A stretch of 64,000 bases of DNA. Source: an uncultured Clostridia bacterium (GTDB taxonomy: Bacteria > Bacillota > Clostridia > Saccharofermentanales > Saccharofermentanaceae). The translations under genes and the position numbers were made by a program. The stretch is from assembly GCA_946407705.1 (NCBI GenBank), contig CAMJPC010000010.1:1-64000 (forward strand), in the 5' to 3' direction. The notes below the pieces were generated by a model. It saw nothing but the letters and a program-made list of their open reading frames with translations. It made no database searches and had not been told where the DNA came from. Below, in pieces: positions 35,722 to 43,025 of this stretch. Position 1 is the first letter of the stretch. Each line of letters opens with the position of its first letter.

Positions 35722-37106
35722 GGCAGGACCTTTATCTTGCCGTCAAAAGAGCGTCTTCCGTTCATATAGAGGTCAGAACCCGCGTTCTTTGCAAACTTTA
35801 TCGTCTGGTCCGTGATCATCTCGCCGGGGATGAGAAGAGGTACTCCCGGCGGATAAGCGAAAAGGAATTCACCCGCGGTCTTTCCGCAGCTTTCCTCGAG
35901 CGGGGCTTCTTCTGCGGTCATGCCGCGGAGATAAGCGTCCCTGACGGTCGTGAGGAACCTGGGCTGAGGGCGGCTCATGAACTGCTTTACAGGTTCACCG
36001 GATTCGTTATCCTGAAGCTCGTCAAGCCTGATTACCGCGTCGCAGAACCTCTTGATGGACTCTTCCGTGTCACCGATACCCGTCATGGCGATGAGGTGTG
36101 ATCTGAAAGCAGCCTCGCACTCGACGTTATAGTCGCATCTCAGGTTTGTCGCGAGCTTGATTCCGTCGCCCAATATGACGAGCTTGGATCTCTCACCGCA
36201 GGGAGCTCTCCAGAGCTTGTAGTTACGAAGTCCCGAGAGCGCGTCTTCAGCGTATCTGATTCCGTCTTCCCAGGGCTTCATTATCTCTTTGCCCTTGGTA
36301 AGAGAAGCTATGCATTTCGAGATCCCGCCTAAGAGAACGTAAGAAGGGCTCGTCGTCTCGAAAATATCGATGAAGTTCATTATCAGGCTTTCCGGAACCG
36401 GGCAGTCCTTTGAAGTTAGCATTACCGCAGTCTGCGTGGGCGCGTTCAAGGTCTTGTGAAGGCTCTTGATGACGATGTCGCCTGATGCGTCAGGACCGAA
36501 GAAGCTGTCGTCCAAACCGAGATGAGCTCCGTGCGCGCAGTCAGTGATGAGCGTTGCGTCATAGCGCTTCGTGATCTTGTAGATCTGCTCGGTGTCAGAC
36601 ATGACGCCTTCATATGTGGGCGATGTGATGATGACAGTCTTGATCTTGGGATTTCTTACGAGGAGGTTCTCGATCTCCGCGGGAGTAACAGGTCCCGAGA
36701 AAGGGAATTCAGGATCAAAAGACGGCATGAGGGGAACGACGCTGCTTCCCGAAAGCGCCAAAGCGTTCCAGACGGAAAGGTGGCAGTTCATCGCAACGAG
36801 TACTTCGGAACCCGGATTTGAGATCGCCGAAGCGCATACGGCCGCGAGGATCATGGCGGTGGCTCCGCCGACGGAGCAGTAAGCCTGTTCCTTGTTCCAA
36901 AGGGAAGCCGCGGCGTCTTCAAGGTCTTTTAAGAGACCTGAAGGGGAGTGCAGGTTATCGAATCCGCTGATCTCCGTGATGTCACGGCTGAATATGTTAG
37001 AGATGACATCGGTGTTGCGCTTGTGGCCCGGCATATGCATCGGAAGAGGCTCCGTGCCGAGATACATCTTGAGGGCTGCACCCAAACGGTCGTTGTCGTA
37101 TTTCAT
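35718..37106 (-). CDS. Orn/Lys/Arg decarboxylase-family PLP enzyme (SpeA/YaaO-like)
   Basis: 462 residues, fold type I PLP enzyme. N-terminal MHMPGHKR motif, D189 and H192 in ITDCAHGAHLG, and the PLP lysine K218 in IKSLHKTLNAPTQT are typical of the short Firmicutes arginine/lysine/ornithine decarboxylases (Bacillus YaaO/SpeA group, about 480 residues). The probable role is making agmatine, cadaverine or another polyamine precursor; substrate specificity cannot be read. SD AGGAGA. Same strand as scfA, whose promoter starts in its final codons. Confidence 0.88.
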   Translation of the reverse strand: MKYDNDRLGAALKMYLGTEPLPMHMPGHKRNTDVISNIFSRDITEISGFDNLHSPSGLLKDLEDAAASLWNKEQAYCSVGGATAMILAAVCASAISNPGSEVLVAMNCHLSVWNALALSGSSVVPLMPSFDPEFPFSGPVTPAEIENLLVRNPKIKTVIITSPTYEGVMSDTEQIYKITKRYDATLITDCAHGAHLGLDDSFFGPDASGDIVIKSLHKTLNAPTQTAVMLTSKDCPVPESLIMNFIDIFETTSPSYVLLGGISKCIASLTKGKEIMKPWEDGIRYAEDALSGLRNYKLWRAPCGERSKLVILGDGIKLATNLRCDYNVECEAAFRSHLIAMTGIGDTEESIKRFCDAVIRLDELQDNESGEPVKQFMSRPQPRFLTTVRDAYLRGMTAEEAPLEESCGKTAGEFLFAYPPGVPLLIPGEMITDQTIKFAKNAGSDLYMNGRRSFDGKIKVLP

Positions 37107-37121
37107 CGAAAATTCTCCTGA

Positions 37122-37158
37122 TTAAAAAGAACCCTGCCTCTTGAAGTAAGAGGCAGGG
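37122..37158 (-). terminator. Terminator after the zinc-ribbon/HD-like gene
   Basis: Minus strand: CCCTGCCTCTT, 5-nt loop, AAGAGGCAGGG (stem 37158-37132), then TTCTTTTT. It separates the HD-like gene from the decarboxylase gene. Confidence 0.85.
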
Positions 37159-37185
37159 AAAAGAAATGGAGTAAATATGAAATAA

Positions 37186-38022
37186 TCAAGGATTAATAAC
37201 GGTGAAGCTGTAGCTGGATACCGTATCGGATACCTCATAGATCGTCTTCTGCATCTGAAGAGCGGTGGAGAGGAGAAGGGTATAAGGGCTGAGCTTGCCG
37301 TCAAGCAGTTCAACGTCGGAAGCGTAGCTGATAGCCTGAGCCTCATCATCGGAGAGCAGCATGTACTGCGAAACGAGGAAGAGGGATCTTACGCCAACGT
37401 TCATGTGAACGAGCTTGTTGTTGATCGAATAAGAAGGACCGGAGCTGGATGTTGAAGAGGACAGTCTGCTTGAGAATGAGAGACCCAGAGCGGATGTGCT
37501 GCCCAGTGAGCTTGTCTCTTCCTGGATGAAGAGAGGCTTGCCTTCGATACCAACCTTACCTACTTCGTGGAAGAGGGCGATGATGATCGCAGACTCTTCG
37601 TCGAGCTGAGGCATAATTGTATCCTTGATTCTGAGAAGCTGCTTAGCTACTGCAACGCTTCTGATGAGGAGACCCTTCTCACAAGCGAGGGGGCCCTTGA
37701 TCTCAGCGGGTGCTGTGAGCCAGGAAGTACGGTTCTCGAGGAAGTCGATGAAGTGATCGAACTCGGTCTTTCTCTTAACGATAGCTGCCTTGAGCTGTGC
37801 ATAGAGAGTGTCAACGTTGTCTTTGTTTACGTCGACCATCGGCATGATGCCTGCGACCTTGTCAGACTTGCCGGTAGCTGCAGCAGAAACAGCTGCTGCC
37901 TGAGGGGTAACTGTTGTTTCGGTATCAGCTCCGCTCTCTGCAGAAGTGAATGTATACTTACACTTAGGGCATCTGATAGCCTGGTTGGCGATAACCATTC
38001 CGCAATCCGGACATTTTTTCAT
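37186..38022 (-). CDS. Zinc-ribbon protein with degenerate HD domain
   Basis: 278 residues. N-terminal zinc ribbon C4/C7/C18/C21 (CPDCGMVIANQAIRCPKC), a linker, then a helical domain (about 65-278) resembling small HD-domain hydrolases that read GGL..HS..V...LFHD..K. Here the first metal histidine position reads LLIRSVAV and the HD pair is H152-E153 (ALFHEVGKVG), so the metal site is probably lost. A Ser-rich low-complexity segment (about 170-195) follows. SD AGGAGG; good promoter upstream. Function unknown; perhaps a nucleotide- or protein-binding remnant of an HD enzyme. Confidence 0.72.
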   Translation of the reverse strand: MKKCPDCGMVIANQAIRCPKCKYTFTSAESGADTETTVTPQAAAVSAAATGKSDKVAGIMPMVDVNKDNVDTLYAQLKAAIVKRKTEFDHFIDFLENRTSWLTAPAEIKGPLACEKGLLIRSVAVAKQLLRIKDTIMPQLDEESAIIIALFHEVGKVGIEGKPLFIQEETSSLGSTSALGLSFSSRLSSSTSSSGPSYSINNKLVHMNVGVRSLFLVSQYMLLSDDEAQAISYASDVELLDGKLSPYTLLLSTALQMQKTIYEVSDTVSSYSFTVINP

Positions 38023-38087
38023 ACTTAAATCCTCCTGATGCAGCGGCTCACCTCGAAAAAAGCTTACCGCCAGATAATCTATAAGTC

Positions 38088-38116
38088 ATTTTACAACTTG
38101 TTTTTTACACTATCAA
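38088..38116 (-). promoter_or_regulatory. Probable promoter of the zinc-ribbon/HD-like gene
   Basis: Minus strand: TTGATA (38116-38111), 17-nt spacer, TAAAAT (38093-38088), 65 nt before the start at 38022, in an AT-rich stretch. Confidence 0.7.
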
Positions 38117-38413
38117 TAAGACGAAAGCCTATTTACAAAACATTTATAGTTAAAAAGACAAATTTTCAACATTTTTCAATAAAATACGCAAAGATTCTTG
38201 TGGATATCGTCATTTTTTATTGATAGTTTCAAGACCCCTCAAATCTTGCTGAAAGAAAAAGACACTGACGAGGGGATGTCAGTGTCTTAAGGAGGGTGTT
38301 ATGAAGTAAGGAACAATTACTTTGAACAACTGTATGATATCACGACGGCTGTTTACTTTAAGTTCTAAAAAAGGCAAAATAGTGGCAAACCTAGTTCCAA
38401 ATTGAGGCATGCC
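38117..38413. other. AT-rich gene-free stretch
   Basis: About 300 bp without a convincing gene; the open frame at 38038-38223 is AT-rich and Lys/Phe/Ile-dominated and unlike a protein. It contains the hairpin at 38259-38288 and, after it, AAGGAGG followed by a two-codon ATG-AAG-TAA reading frame (38301-38309). Confidence 0.6.
38259..38288 (-). terminator. Terminator-like hairpin
   Basis: Stem AAGACACTGAC (38259-38269) with GTCAGTGTCTT (38278-38288). On the minus strand it is followed by TTTTTCTTTC. It may be a second terminator for minus-strand transcription from the divIC side; no minus-strand gene lies immediately upstream of it. Confidence 0.55.
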
Positions 38414-38674
38414 ATGAAACTCGAAGGAAGGCTCTTTGTAGCCAACAGAATGACAGAAATTAAGGAGATCGAGACGGAGGATACGAACGAGCCGTTTTCG
38501 ACTCAGTTGGGCCGTGCACTGGTCGAGTTATGCCGTCAGATGGACATTCCCGTTCCCATGTGGATGAAGAAGAATACTCACGAGTTTGCGGCATTCCGCC
38601 AGACGATCTTCTTCAAGGAACAGTACACGGAGAACGTCAGGTTCGACAGGTTCCAAATAAAAGAAATCGATTAA
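38414..38674 (+). CDS. Small conserved hypothetical protein
   Basis: 86 residues starting at ATG 38414 (MKLEGRLFVANRM). Mixed charged/aromatic composition (CRQMDIPVPMWMKKNTHEF, FRQTIFFKEQY) looks like a real soluble protein, and I believe similar short proteins occur in Clostridia, but no function is known. No clear SD is seen. It is convergent with divIC and ends before a bidirectional terminator. Confidence 0.65.
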   Translation: MKLEGRLFVANRMTEIKEIETEDTNEPFSTQLGRALVELCRQMDIPVPMWMKKNTHEFAAFRQTIFFKEQYTENVRFDRFQIKEID

Positions 38675-38776
38675 TGATTCACCGCGCTGCGGTCCTCCGC
38701 GCGTGCTCCGCACGCTTGTGCGGAAGTCCGCTCGGTAAAATATCAATCTCATGCGAAAAATCTGAATATAAGAAAA

Positions 38777-38830
38777 CCAAGGAGCGCGGACAGGTAATTC
38801 ACAGCTTCCTGTCACGCGGCCTTGGCTTTT
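38777..38830. terminator. Bidirectional terminator between small hypothetical gene and divIC
   Basis: Long imperfect stem: CCAAGG..CGCG..ACAGG (38777-38794) pairs with CCTGT..CGCG..CCTTGG (38809-38825), followed by TTTT on the plus strand and TTTTCTTAT on the minus strand. Confidence 0.7.
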
Positions 38831-38867
38831 CCAACTACAGCTATTTCCAAGTCCGGAGGACTATGGG

Positions 38868-39182
38868 TTACTTATTCTTGTCGGCAGTAACTCTGAAGAT
38901 GATCTCGCCGGGGTAGACCATGTCGAGCTGGGCACGTGCGATGCTCTCAACGTAGGTGTTGTCCTTGCCCAATTCTTCCTGAGCCCTGATCTGTCTTAAC
39001 TGATCCGATAAAGCGACCGACTGGGCCTTGAGAGAACTGTTCTCGGCCTGAAGACGGGCTTTCTGCTTGACCAGGTTGGAGAAACGCGTAACGCAGAGAA
39101 TGAAGACAACGACAAAACAGATGCAAAGCATTGCAGTCATGAATGAGATGCCGCCTGTCTTTTTGTGCTTAAGCTTCTGCAA
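38868..39182 (-). CDS. divIC: DivIC/FtsB-family septum protein
   Basis: 104 residues. One membrane helix (around residues 13-35) and an extracytoplasmic coiled coil rich in Leu/Gln/Arg (ARLQAENSSLKAQSVALSDQL) are typical of DivIC/FtsB, part of the FtsL-DivIB-DivIC complex that activates septal wall synthesis. The open frame starts at a TTG at 39200, but a GGGAG at 39194-39190 is well placed for the second TTG at 39182, which I prefer. It follows rqcP on the same strand, as in other Firmicutes. Confidence 0.82.
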   Translation of the reverse strand: MQKLKHKKTGGISFMTAMLCICFVVVFILCVTRFSNLVKQKARLQAENSSLKAQSVALSDQLRQIRAQEELGKDNTYVESIARAQLDMVYPGEIIFRVTADKNK

Positions 39183-39306
39183 TTTGTTTCTCCCGGTCAA
39201 TTAAAGATTTTTACAATACCGAACATTGATAGTGTGGCATAACGGCCGGGTCAAAACAACGAAATGGGGGAAAACTTAACCGAGTTGTAAAATAAGAACG
39301 CCGGCG

Positions 39307-39573
39307 TCATTCCTGAGCTTCGCCGGCGGTGTCTTCTAATAATTCGTACATGGATGAGGCTTCCTCGCGCCGCGGGGATTCGGGCAGAGCCATTACCTTG
39401 AAGCTGACTGCTCCGCCTCCGAACATTACGGTCACGATGTCCCCGATCTTGAGCTTGGTGCCTGCCTTTGCAGGACGTCCGTTGACGTTGACGCGGCCCG
39501 CCTGGCAAACGTCGTTTGCGACGGTGCGGCGCTTGATAACCCTTGAAAGCTTAAGAAACTTGTCTAATCTCAT
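39307..39573 (-). CDS. rqcP: RqcP (YabO) S4-domain ribosome quality-control protein
   Basis: 88 residues made almost entirely of one S4 RNA-binding domain: MRLDKFLKLSRVIKRR, then GRVNVNGRPAK and KIGDIVTV. It belongs to the Hsp15/RqcP group. RqcP binds obstructed 50S subunits and helps RqcH add alanine tails to stalled chains. It starts one base after the recR stop and precedes divIC, the usual neighbour. Confidence 0.88.
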   Translation of the reverse strand: MRLDKFLKLSRVIKRRTVANDVCQAGRVNVNGRPAKAGTKLKIGDIVTVMFGGGAVSFKVMALPESPRREEASSMYELLEDTAGEAQE

Positions 39574-39574
39574 G

Positions 39575-40195
39575 TCATTCCTTGTGTCCGCCTGCGAGCG
39601 TGACCCTGCCGCGGAGCGCGTTCATGAGGGTCAGGTCATCAGCGTATTCGATGTCAGAACCCATCGGAAGTCCTGACGCGAGCCTTGTGACGGTAATACC
39701 GGAAGGCTCCAGTATCCTTGAAAGATAAAGTGCGGTGGCATTGCCTTCTGCGTTCTGGTTCGTAGCGATGATGACCTCTGTGATCTCGCTGTGTTCAGCC
39801 AGGCGCTTTAAAAGATCCGATATCGTCGTATCGGAAATGCTCTTGTTCTTCATAGGATCGAAAACGCCGTGAAGAACGTGATAAAGTCCGTTATATTCCC
39901 TTGCGCGCTCAAAAGTGGAGACGTCCCTAGGAGTTTCAACGACAAGGACCGTGGTCTTGTCGCGCTGGGGATCGGAGCAGATGGGGCACGGATCCCTGTC
40001 AGTGAAGTTCTGACAGACAGAGCACCTCTTGGTGGAGGTCCTTGCCGCATTGATCGCGCCCGTCAGCTCGTTTGCCTCGTTGTCATCCATCGCAAGGATG
40101 TGGAAAGCGATGTTCTGAGCCGATTTGCCTCCGATGCCCGGAAGCTTTGACAGACTGGTTATCAGATTCTGGATTGAAGGCGAGTATCTTGCCAC
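39575..40195 (-). CDS. recR: Recombination mediator RecR
   Basis: 206 residues, normal length. N-terminal helix-hairpin-helix (LSKLPGIGGKSAQ), four-Cys zinc finger C58/C61/C70/C73, a Toprim domain with VVETPRDVSTFE and the C-terminal conserved LASGLPMGSDIEYAD. It works with RecF/RecO in RecA loading and gap repair. GTG start at 40195 with SD AGAGGT. Directly downstream of ybaB and dnaX as in many bacteria. Confidence 0.96.
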   Translation of the reverse strand: MARYSPSIQNLITSLSKLPGIGGKSAQNIAFHILAMDDNEANELTGAINAARTSTKRCSVCQNFTDRDPCPICSDPQRDKTTVLVVETPRDVSTFERAREYNGLYHVLHGVFDPMKNKSISDTTISDLLKRLAEHSEITEVIIATNQNAEGNATALYLSRILEPSGITVTRLASGLPMGSDIEYADDLTLMNALRGRVTLAGGHKE

Positions 40196-40207
40196 TTGGA
40201 AGACCTC

Positions 40208-40549
40208 TTAGAAAGGCATTCTCAGACCACCGGTGATGGAGCTGATCCTCTCCTGGTTGGTCTTGTCGATCTGCTCGAGTGCCTGGTTTGCAGCTGCGAT
40301 GATGAGATCCTGGAGACCCTCGATGTCATCGGGATCAACTACGTCCTTGGAAATCTCAACGCTCTTGAGCAGATGCTTGCCTGTAACTACGACCTTAACG
40401 AGTTCGCCGCCTGCTGTGCCGGTAAATTCCATTGCCTGGATCTCAGCCTGGGCCATCTCGATCTGTCTCTGCATCTTCTGAGCCTGGGCGAGCATGTTGT
40501 TCATGTTGCCTCCCATACCCATTCCGCCGCGGAATCCGCCTTTTGCCAT
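40208..40549 (-). CDS. ybaB: YbaB/EbfC nucleoid-associated protein
   Basis: 113 residues. Gly/Met-rich N-terminus (GGFRGGMGMGGNMNNML), a helical QKMQRQIEMAQAEIQ segment and the family core MEFTGTAGGELVKVVVTGK. Members form DNA-binding dimers. SD AGGAGG. It sits between dnaX and recR, the conserved arrangement. Confidence 0.95.
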   Translation of the reverse strand: MAKGGFRGGMGMGGNMNNMLAQAQKMQRQIEMAQAEIQAMEFTGTAGGELVKVVVTGKHLLKSVEISKDVVDPDDIEGLQDLIIAAANQALEQIDKTNQERISSITGGLRMPF

Positions 40550-40579
40550 GTTAGTGTTCCTCCTGAATAGTGATACTTA

Positions 40580-42772
40580 TTAATCGCCGAAATGAATGTC
40601 GGTGTTGATACCCTTGCTCTCCGCAAGGTTCTTTAATTCTTCGAGTTTCTTTTCCTGTTCTTTCTCAACAGCATTCTTGGTAACGTTGGCGTACTGGTTC
40701 TGCGTGCAGAGGTAGAGGTGAGCTGCTCCGAACTCTTCCTTAATGTTCGTGGACACTGACTTGAATGCCGCCACGCCCTTGAGGTTGCTCATGAGCTTTG
40801 AATCGGCGTTATCGAAAACGATGTATACCGAGTCATCTGTCCTCTTGAGAGAAGACTTCTCGAGAATAGAAGCGATGTTTGAATTGTCATTTGCGATGCC
40901 CGATACCATTGACTTCCACTTGACCGCGATGTCTGCGTCGCCTGACGTGAGTGAAGGCTGGCGGACCTGCTGCTGGTTGTGGGGACGGCCGTCAACGATT
41001 ATGCCGCTCTGGGAAACCTGCTCTGCGAGCTGTGATGTATGGGAAGGAGCAGCGGGCTTTTTCTCGGAAGGCTCATCTTCCTTCTTGGTCTCCTCGAAAA
41101 CTTTTCCCAGGTCATCGAGGAATGAATCGGAAAGCTTGCCGAAAACACCCGTACCTGAAGATTCTTCCTTCTTAGCGGGAGCGGGCTCAGCCTTGGGTTC
41201 CTCTTTCTTTTCTTCTTCAGACTTGGAAGAGGAAGAAGCGAGATCGGTGAACGAGAAGAACGTTGAAAGGTTGAAATCCGCCTCTTTCTTCTCTTCGGCG
41301 GGGATCTCATCTTCCTTCTTCTCGGGTTCTTCCTTTTTCTCCTCGGTCTTCTCGCCGGACTTGCCGGTTACTCTGGAGAAATATGAGAATCCGGCGGAAG
41401 GCTTGTCTTCCTTCTTCTCGTCTTCGGATTTGGTCTCTTCTTTTTTCTCGGGCTCGTCCGTCTTCACGGAGGATTCCTTCTTGTCGAACTTGTCGAAAAG
41501 GGAAGTCTTTCTCTCGGAAGGCTTCTCGTCCTTCTTCTCAGGTTCTTCTTTCTTCTCCTGTACAAACAGGGAGGAAGTCTTTTCTTCCTTTGGCTTGTCC
41601 TCAGAAGCTTTCTCCTTTGAAGAAGAATCCTTGACCGAATCAGGCATCTTGATCGGAACGACCGGCAGGGTGGATTTACGTCCGCAGAGCCTCATGAGCA
41701 TTATCTCGAAGCTTGTCGGGATGTCCGGAGAACGCCTTAATTCGGGATATTCCTTGGAAAGGAAGCTGATGTAGCCTGCGAGGGTATCAGCGCTTACCTT
41801 GGATGCCGTCTGATACATGTCCTTTATCGTCTCTGACGGATAGGGCAGGTAGATGAGCGGATCTGCGTGGACCCTGATGATCAGGAGATCCCTGAAGTAA
41901 GCTGCAAGATCGAGGGTGAATACCGTCTGGTTCTTGCCCGAATCCCTGAGCGCGGCGCAGAGTTCGACAAGCTCGTTGAACTGGCCGTCGATGAGACAGT
42001 TTGCCATCTTGAAAAGGAAGGTGCTGTCCACGGTTCCGGTTATCTGTTCGACCTGGGCCGGCGTGATCGCGGTCTCTTTGTCGGGATTAACGTATGAGAT
42101 CTGGTCGAGAAGGGACAGCGCGTCACGGAGAGCTCCGTCTGAACGTGAAGCGATAAGCTTCAAAGCGTCGTCTTCGATCTTGATGCCGACCTTGTCAGAG
42201 ACCTCTCTGAGGCGCTTTACGATGTCGCCTGCGGGGATCCTTCTGAATTCATAGCGCTGGCATCTTGAGATGATGGTCGAAGGGATCTTCTCGACTTCAG
42301 TCGTTGCGAAAAGGAAGATGACATGCGCAGGCGGTTCCTCGATCGTCTTGAGCAGGGAGTTGAACGCGCCCTTTGAGAGCATGTGGACCTCGTCGATGAT
42401 GTAGACCTTGTACTTGGTCCTTGTAGGCGTGAAATTGACTTCGCGGAGGATCGGCCTGATGTCGTCAACGCCATTGTTGGAAGCGGCGTCCATCTCGACC
42501 ACGTCAAGGATTGAACCGTCCAGGATGCCTTTGCACGTGGGACACTCGTTGCAGGGATTGCCGTTTACCGGGTGCTCGCAGTTTACGGCTCTCGAAAAGA
42601 TCTTCGCTATGGTGGTCTTACCTGTACCGTGCTGTCCGCAGAAAAGATATGCGTGCGCGATCCTTCCGGAGATTACCGCCTGACGGAGTGCACCGACTGA
42701 AGCTTTCTGGCCGGTAACATCGTCAAAGGTAAGAGGTCTGAATTGCCTGTAGAGCACCACATGTTCTTCCAT
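40580..42772 (-). CDS. dnaX: DNA polymerase III tau subunit
   Basis: 730 residues. AAA+ clamp-loader domain with Walker A GQHGTGKT (46-53), zinc cysteines C65/C74/C77/C80, DEVHMLSKGAFNSLLKTIEE and arginine-finger region. The collar domain (about 230-365) is followed by an unusual 200-residue Lys/Glu-rich linker (about 375-575) made of EKKEEPEKKDE-like stretches broken by short hydrophobic patches (SSLFVQ, TSLFDKF, FSYFSRV, TFFSFTDL). A folded C-terminal tau domain follows. The SRP RNA gene lies just upstream, as in Bacillus. Poly-A stretches occur in the linker but no convincing programmed frameshift site. Confidence 0.96.
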   Translation of the reverse strand: MEEHVVLYRQFRPLTFDDVTGQKASVGALRQAVISGRIAHAYLFCGQHGTGKTTIAKIFSRAVNCEHPVNGNPCNECPTCKGILDGSILDVVEMDAASNNGVDDIRPILREVNFTPTRTKYKVYIIDEVHMLSKGAFNSLLKTIEEPPAHVIFLFATTEVEKIPSTIISRCQRYEFRRIPAGDIVKRLREVSDKVGIKIEDDALKLIASRSDGALRDALSLLDQISYVNPDKETAITPAQVEQITGTVDSTFLFKMANCLIDGQFNELVELCAALRDSGKNQTVFTLDLAAYFRDLLIIRVHADPLIYLPYPSETIKDMYQTASKVSADTLAGYISFLSKEYPELRRSPDIPTSFEIMLMRLCGRKSTLPVVPIKMPDSVKDSSSKEKASEDKPKEEKTSSLFVQEKKEEPEKKDEKPSERKTSLFDKFDKKESSVKTDEPEKKEETKSEDEKKEDKPSAGFSYFSRVTGKSGEKTEEKKEEPEKKEDEIPAEEKKEADFNLSTFFSFTDLASSSSKSEEEKKEEPKAEPAPAKKEESSGTGVFGKLSDSFLDDLGKVFEETKKEDEPSEKKPAAPSHTSQLAEQVSQSGIIVDGRPHNQQQVRQPSLTSGDADIAVKWKSMVSGIANDNSNIASILEKSSLKRTDDSVYIVFDNADSKLMSNLKGVAAFKSVSTNIKEEFGAAHLYLCTQNQYANVTKNAVEKEQEKKLEELKNLAESKGINTDIHFGD

Positions 42773-42812
42773 AGTCCTAGTCCCTCGCGCGAATTGAACA
42801 CAAAATAAAATT

Positions 42813-42954
42813 CGTCCCGCCCGAACTGCCGCCGAACAAGGCTGACCCGCGGCGCACGCATGAAATCCGCTTACTGCTGCTTCCTTCCGGACCTGACAGG
42901 GTTCACGGCTCAGCGTCGCACGGGACCCTGACCGGCAGCAGACCGGACGGGACG
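42813..42954 (-). ncRNA. ffs: Signal recognition particle RNA (small bacterial type)
   Basis: The minus strand contains the invariant SRP domain IV core GGTCCGGAAGGAAGCAGC (42893-42876). The ends pair perfectly (CGTCCCG at 42954-42948 with CGGGACG at 42819-42813), closing a rod-like hairpin of about 142 nt. It binds Ffh to target membrane proteins. Located directly upstream of dnaX, the same order as scr-dnaX in B. subtilis. The ends are inferred from pairing and may be off by a few bases. Confidence 0.93.
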
Positions 42955-42963
42955 AACGTATGA

Positions 42964-42972
42964 ATTATAACA
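42964..42972 (-). promoter_or_regulatory. Extended -10 promoter of the SRP RNA gene
   Basis: Minus strand TG-T-TATAAT (-10 at 42969-42964), placing the start of transcription near the 5' end of the SRP RNA. No good -35 is seen at 16-18 nt. Confidence 0.65.
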
Positions 42973-43025
42973 TAAAAAACCGGTACGCCCTATAAAAGAG
43001 AAAACCGTTATGAGGACAACCTCAG

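Noticed and set aside
38684..38745. GC-rich small palindromes (GCGTGC/GCACGC, TCCGCA/TGCGGA) possibly a repeat element
   Set aside because: Only one copy seen in the window, between convergent genes; not enough to call an intergenic repeat family.
38530..38916. Open frame on the plus strand overlapping the small hypothetical gene and divIC
   Set aside because: It crosses the bidirectional terminator and the 3' end of divIC and has no protein-like composition.
41436..41452. Programmed frameshift site (A-run) in dnaX giving a gamma subunit
   Set aside because: The GAGAAAAAAGAAG stretch is just two Lys codons in a Lys/Glu-rich linker. I see no stem-loop or stop arrangement like the E. coli site, and similar runs recur along the linker.
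40743..41774. Long Ser/Phe-rich open frame (343 codons) on the plus strand
   Set aside because: It is the antisense of the Lys/Glu-rich dnaX linker, where the biased codons keep the opposite strand free of stops.
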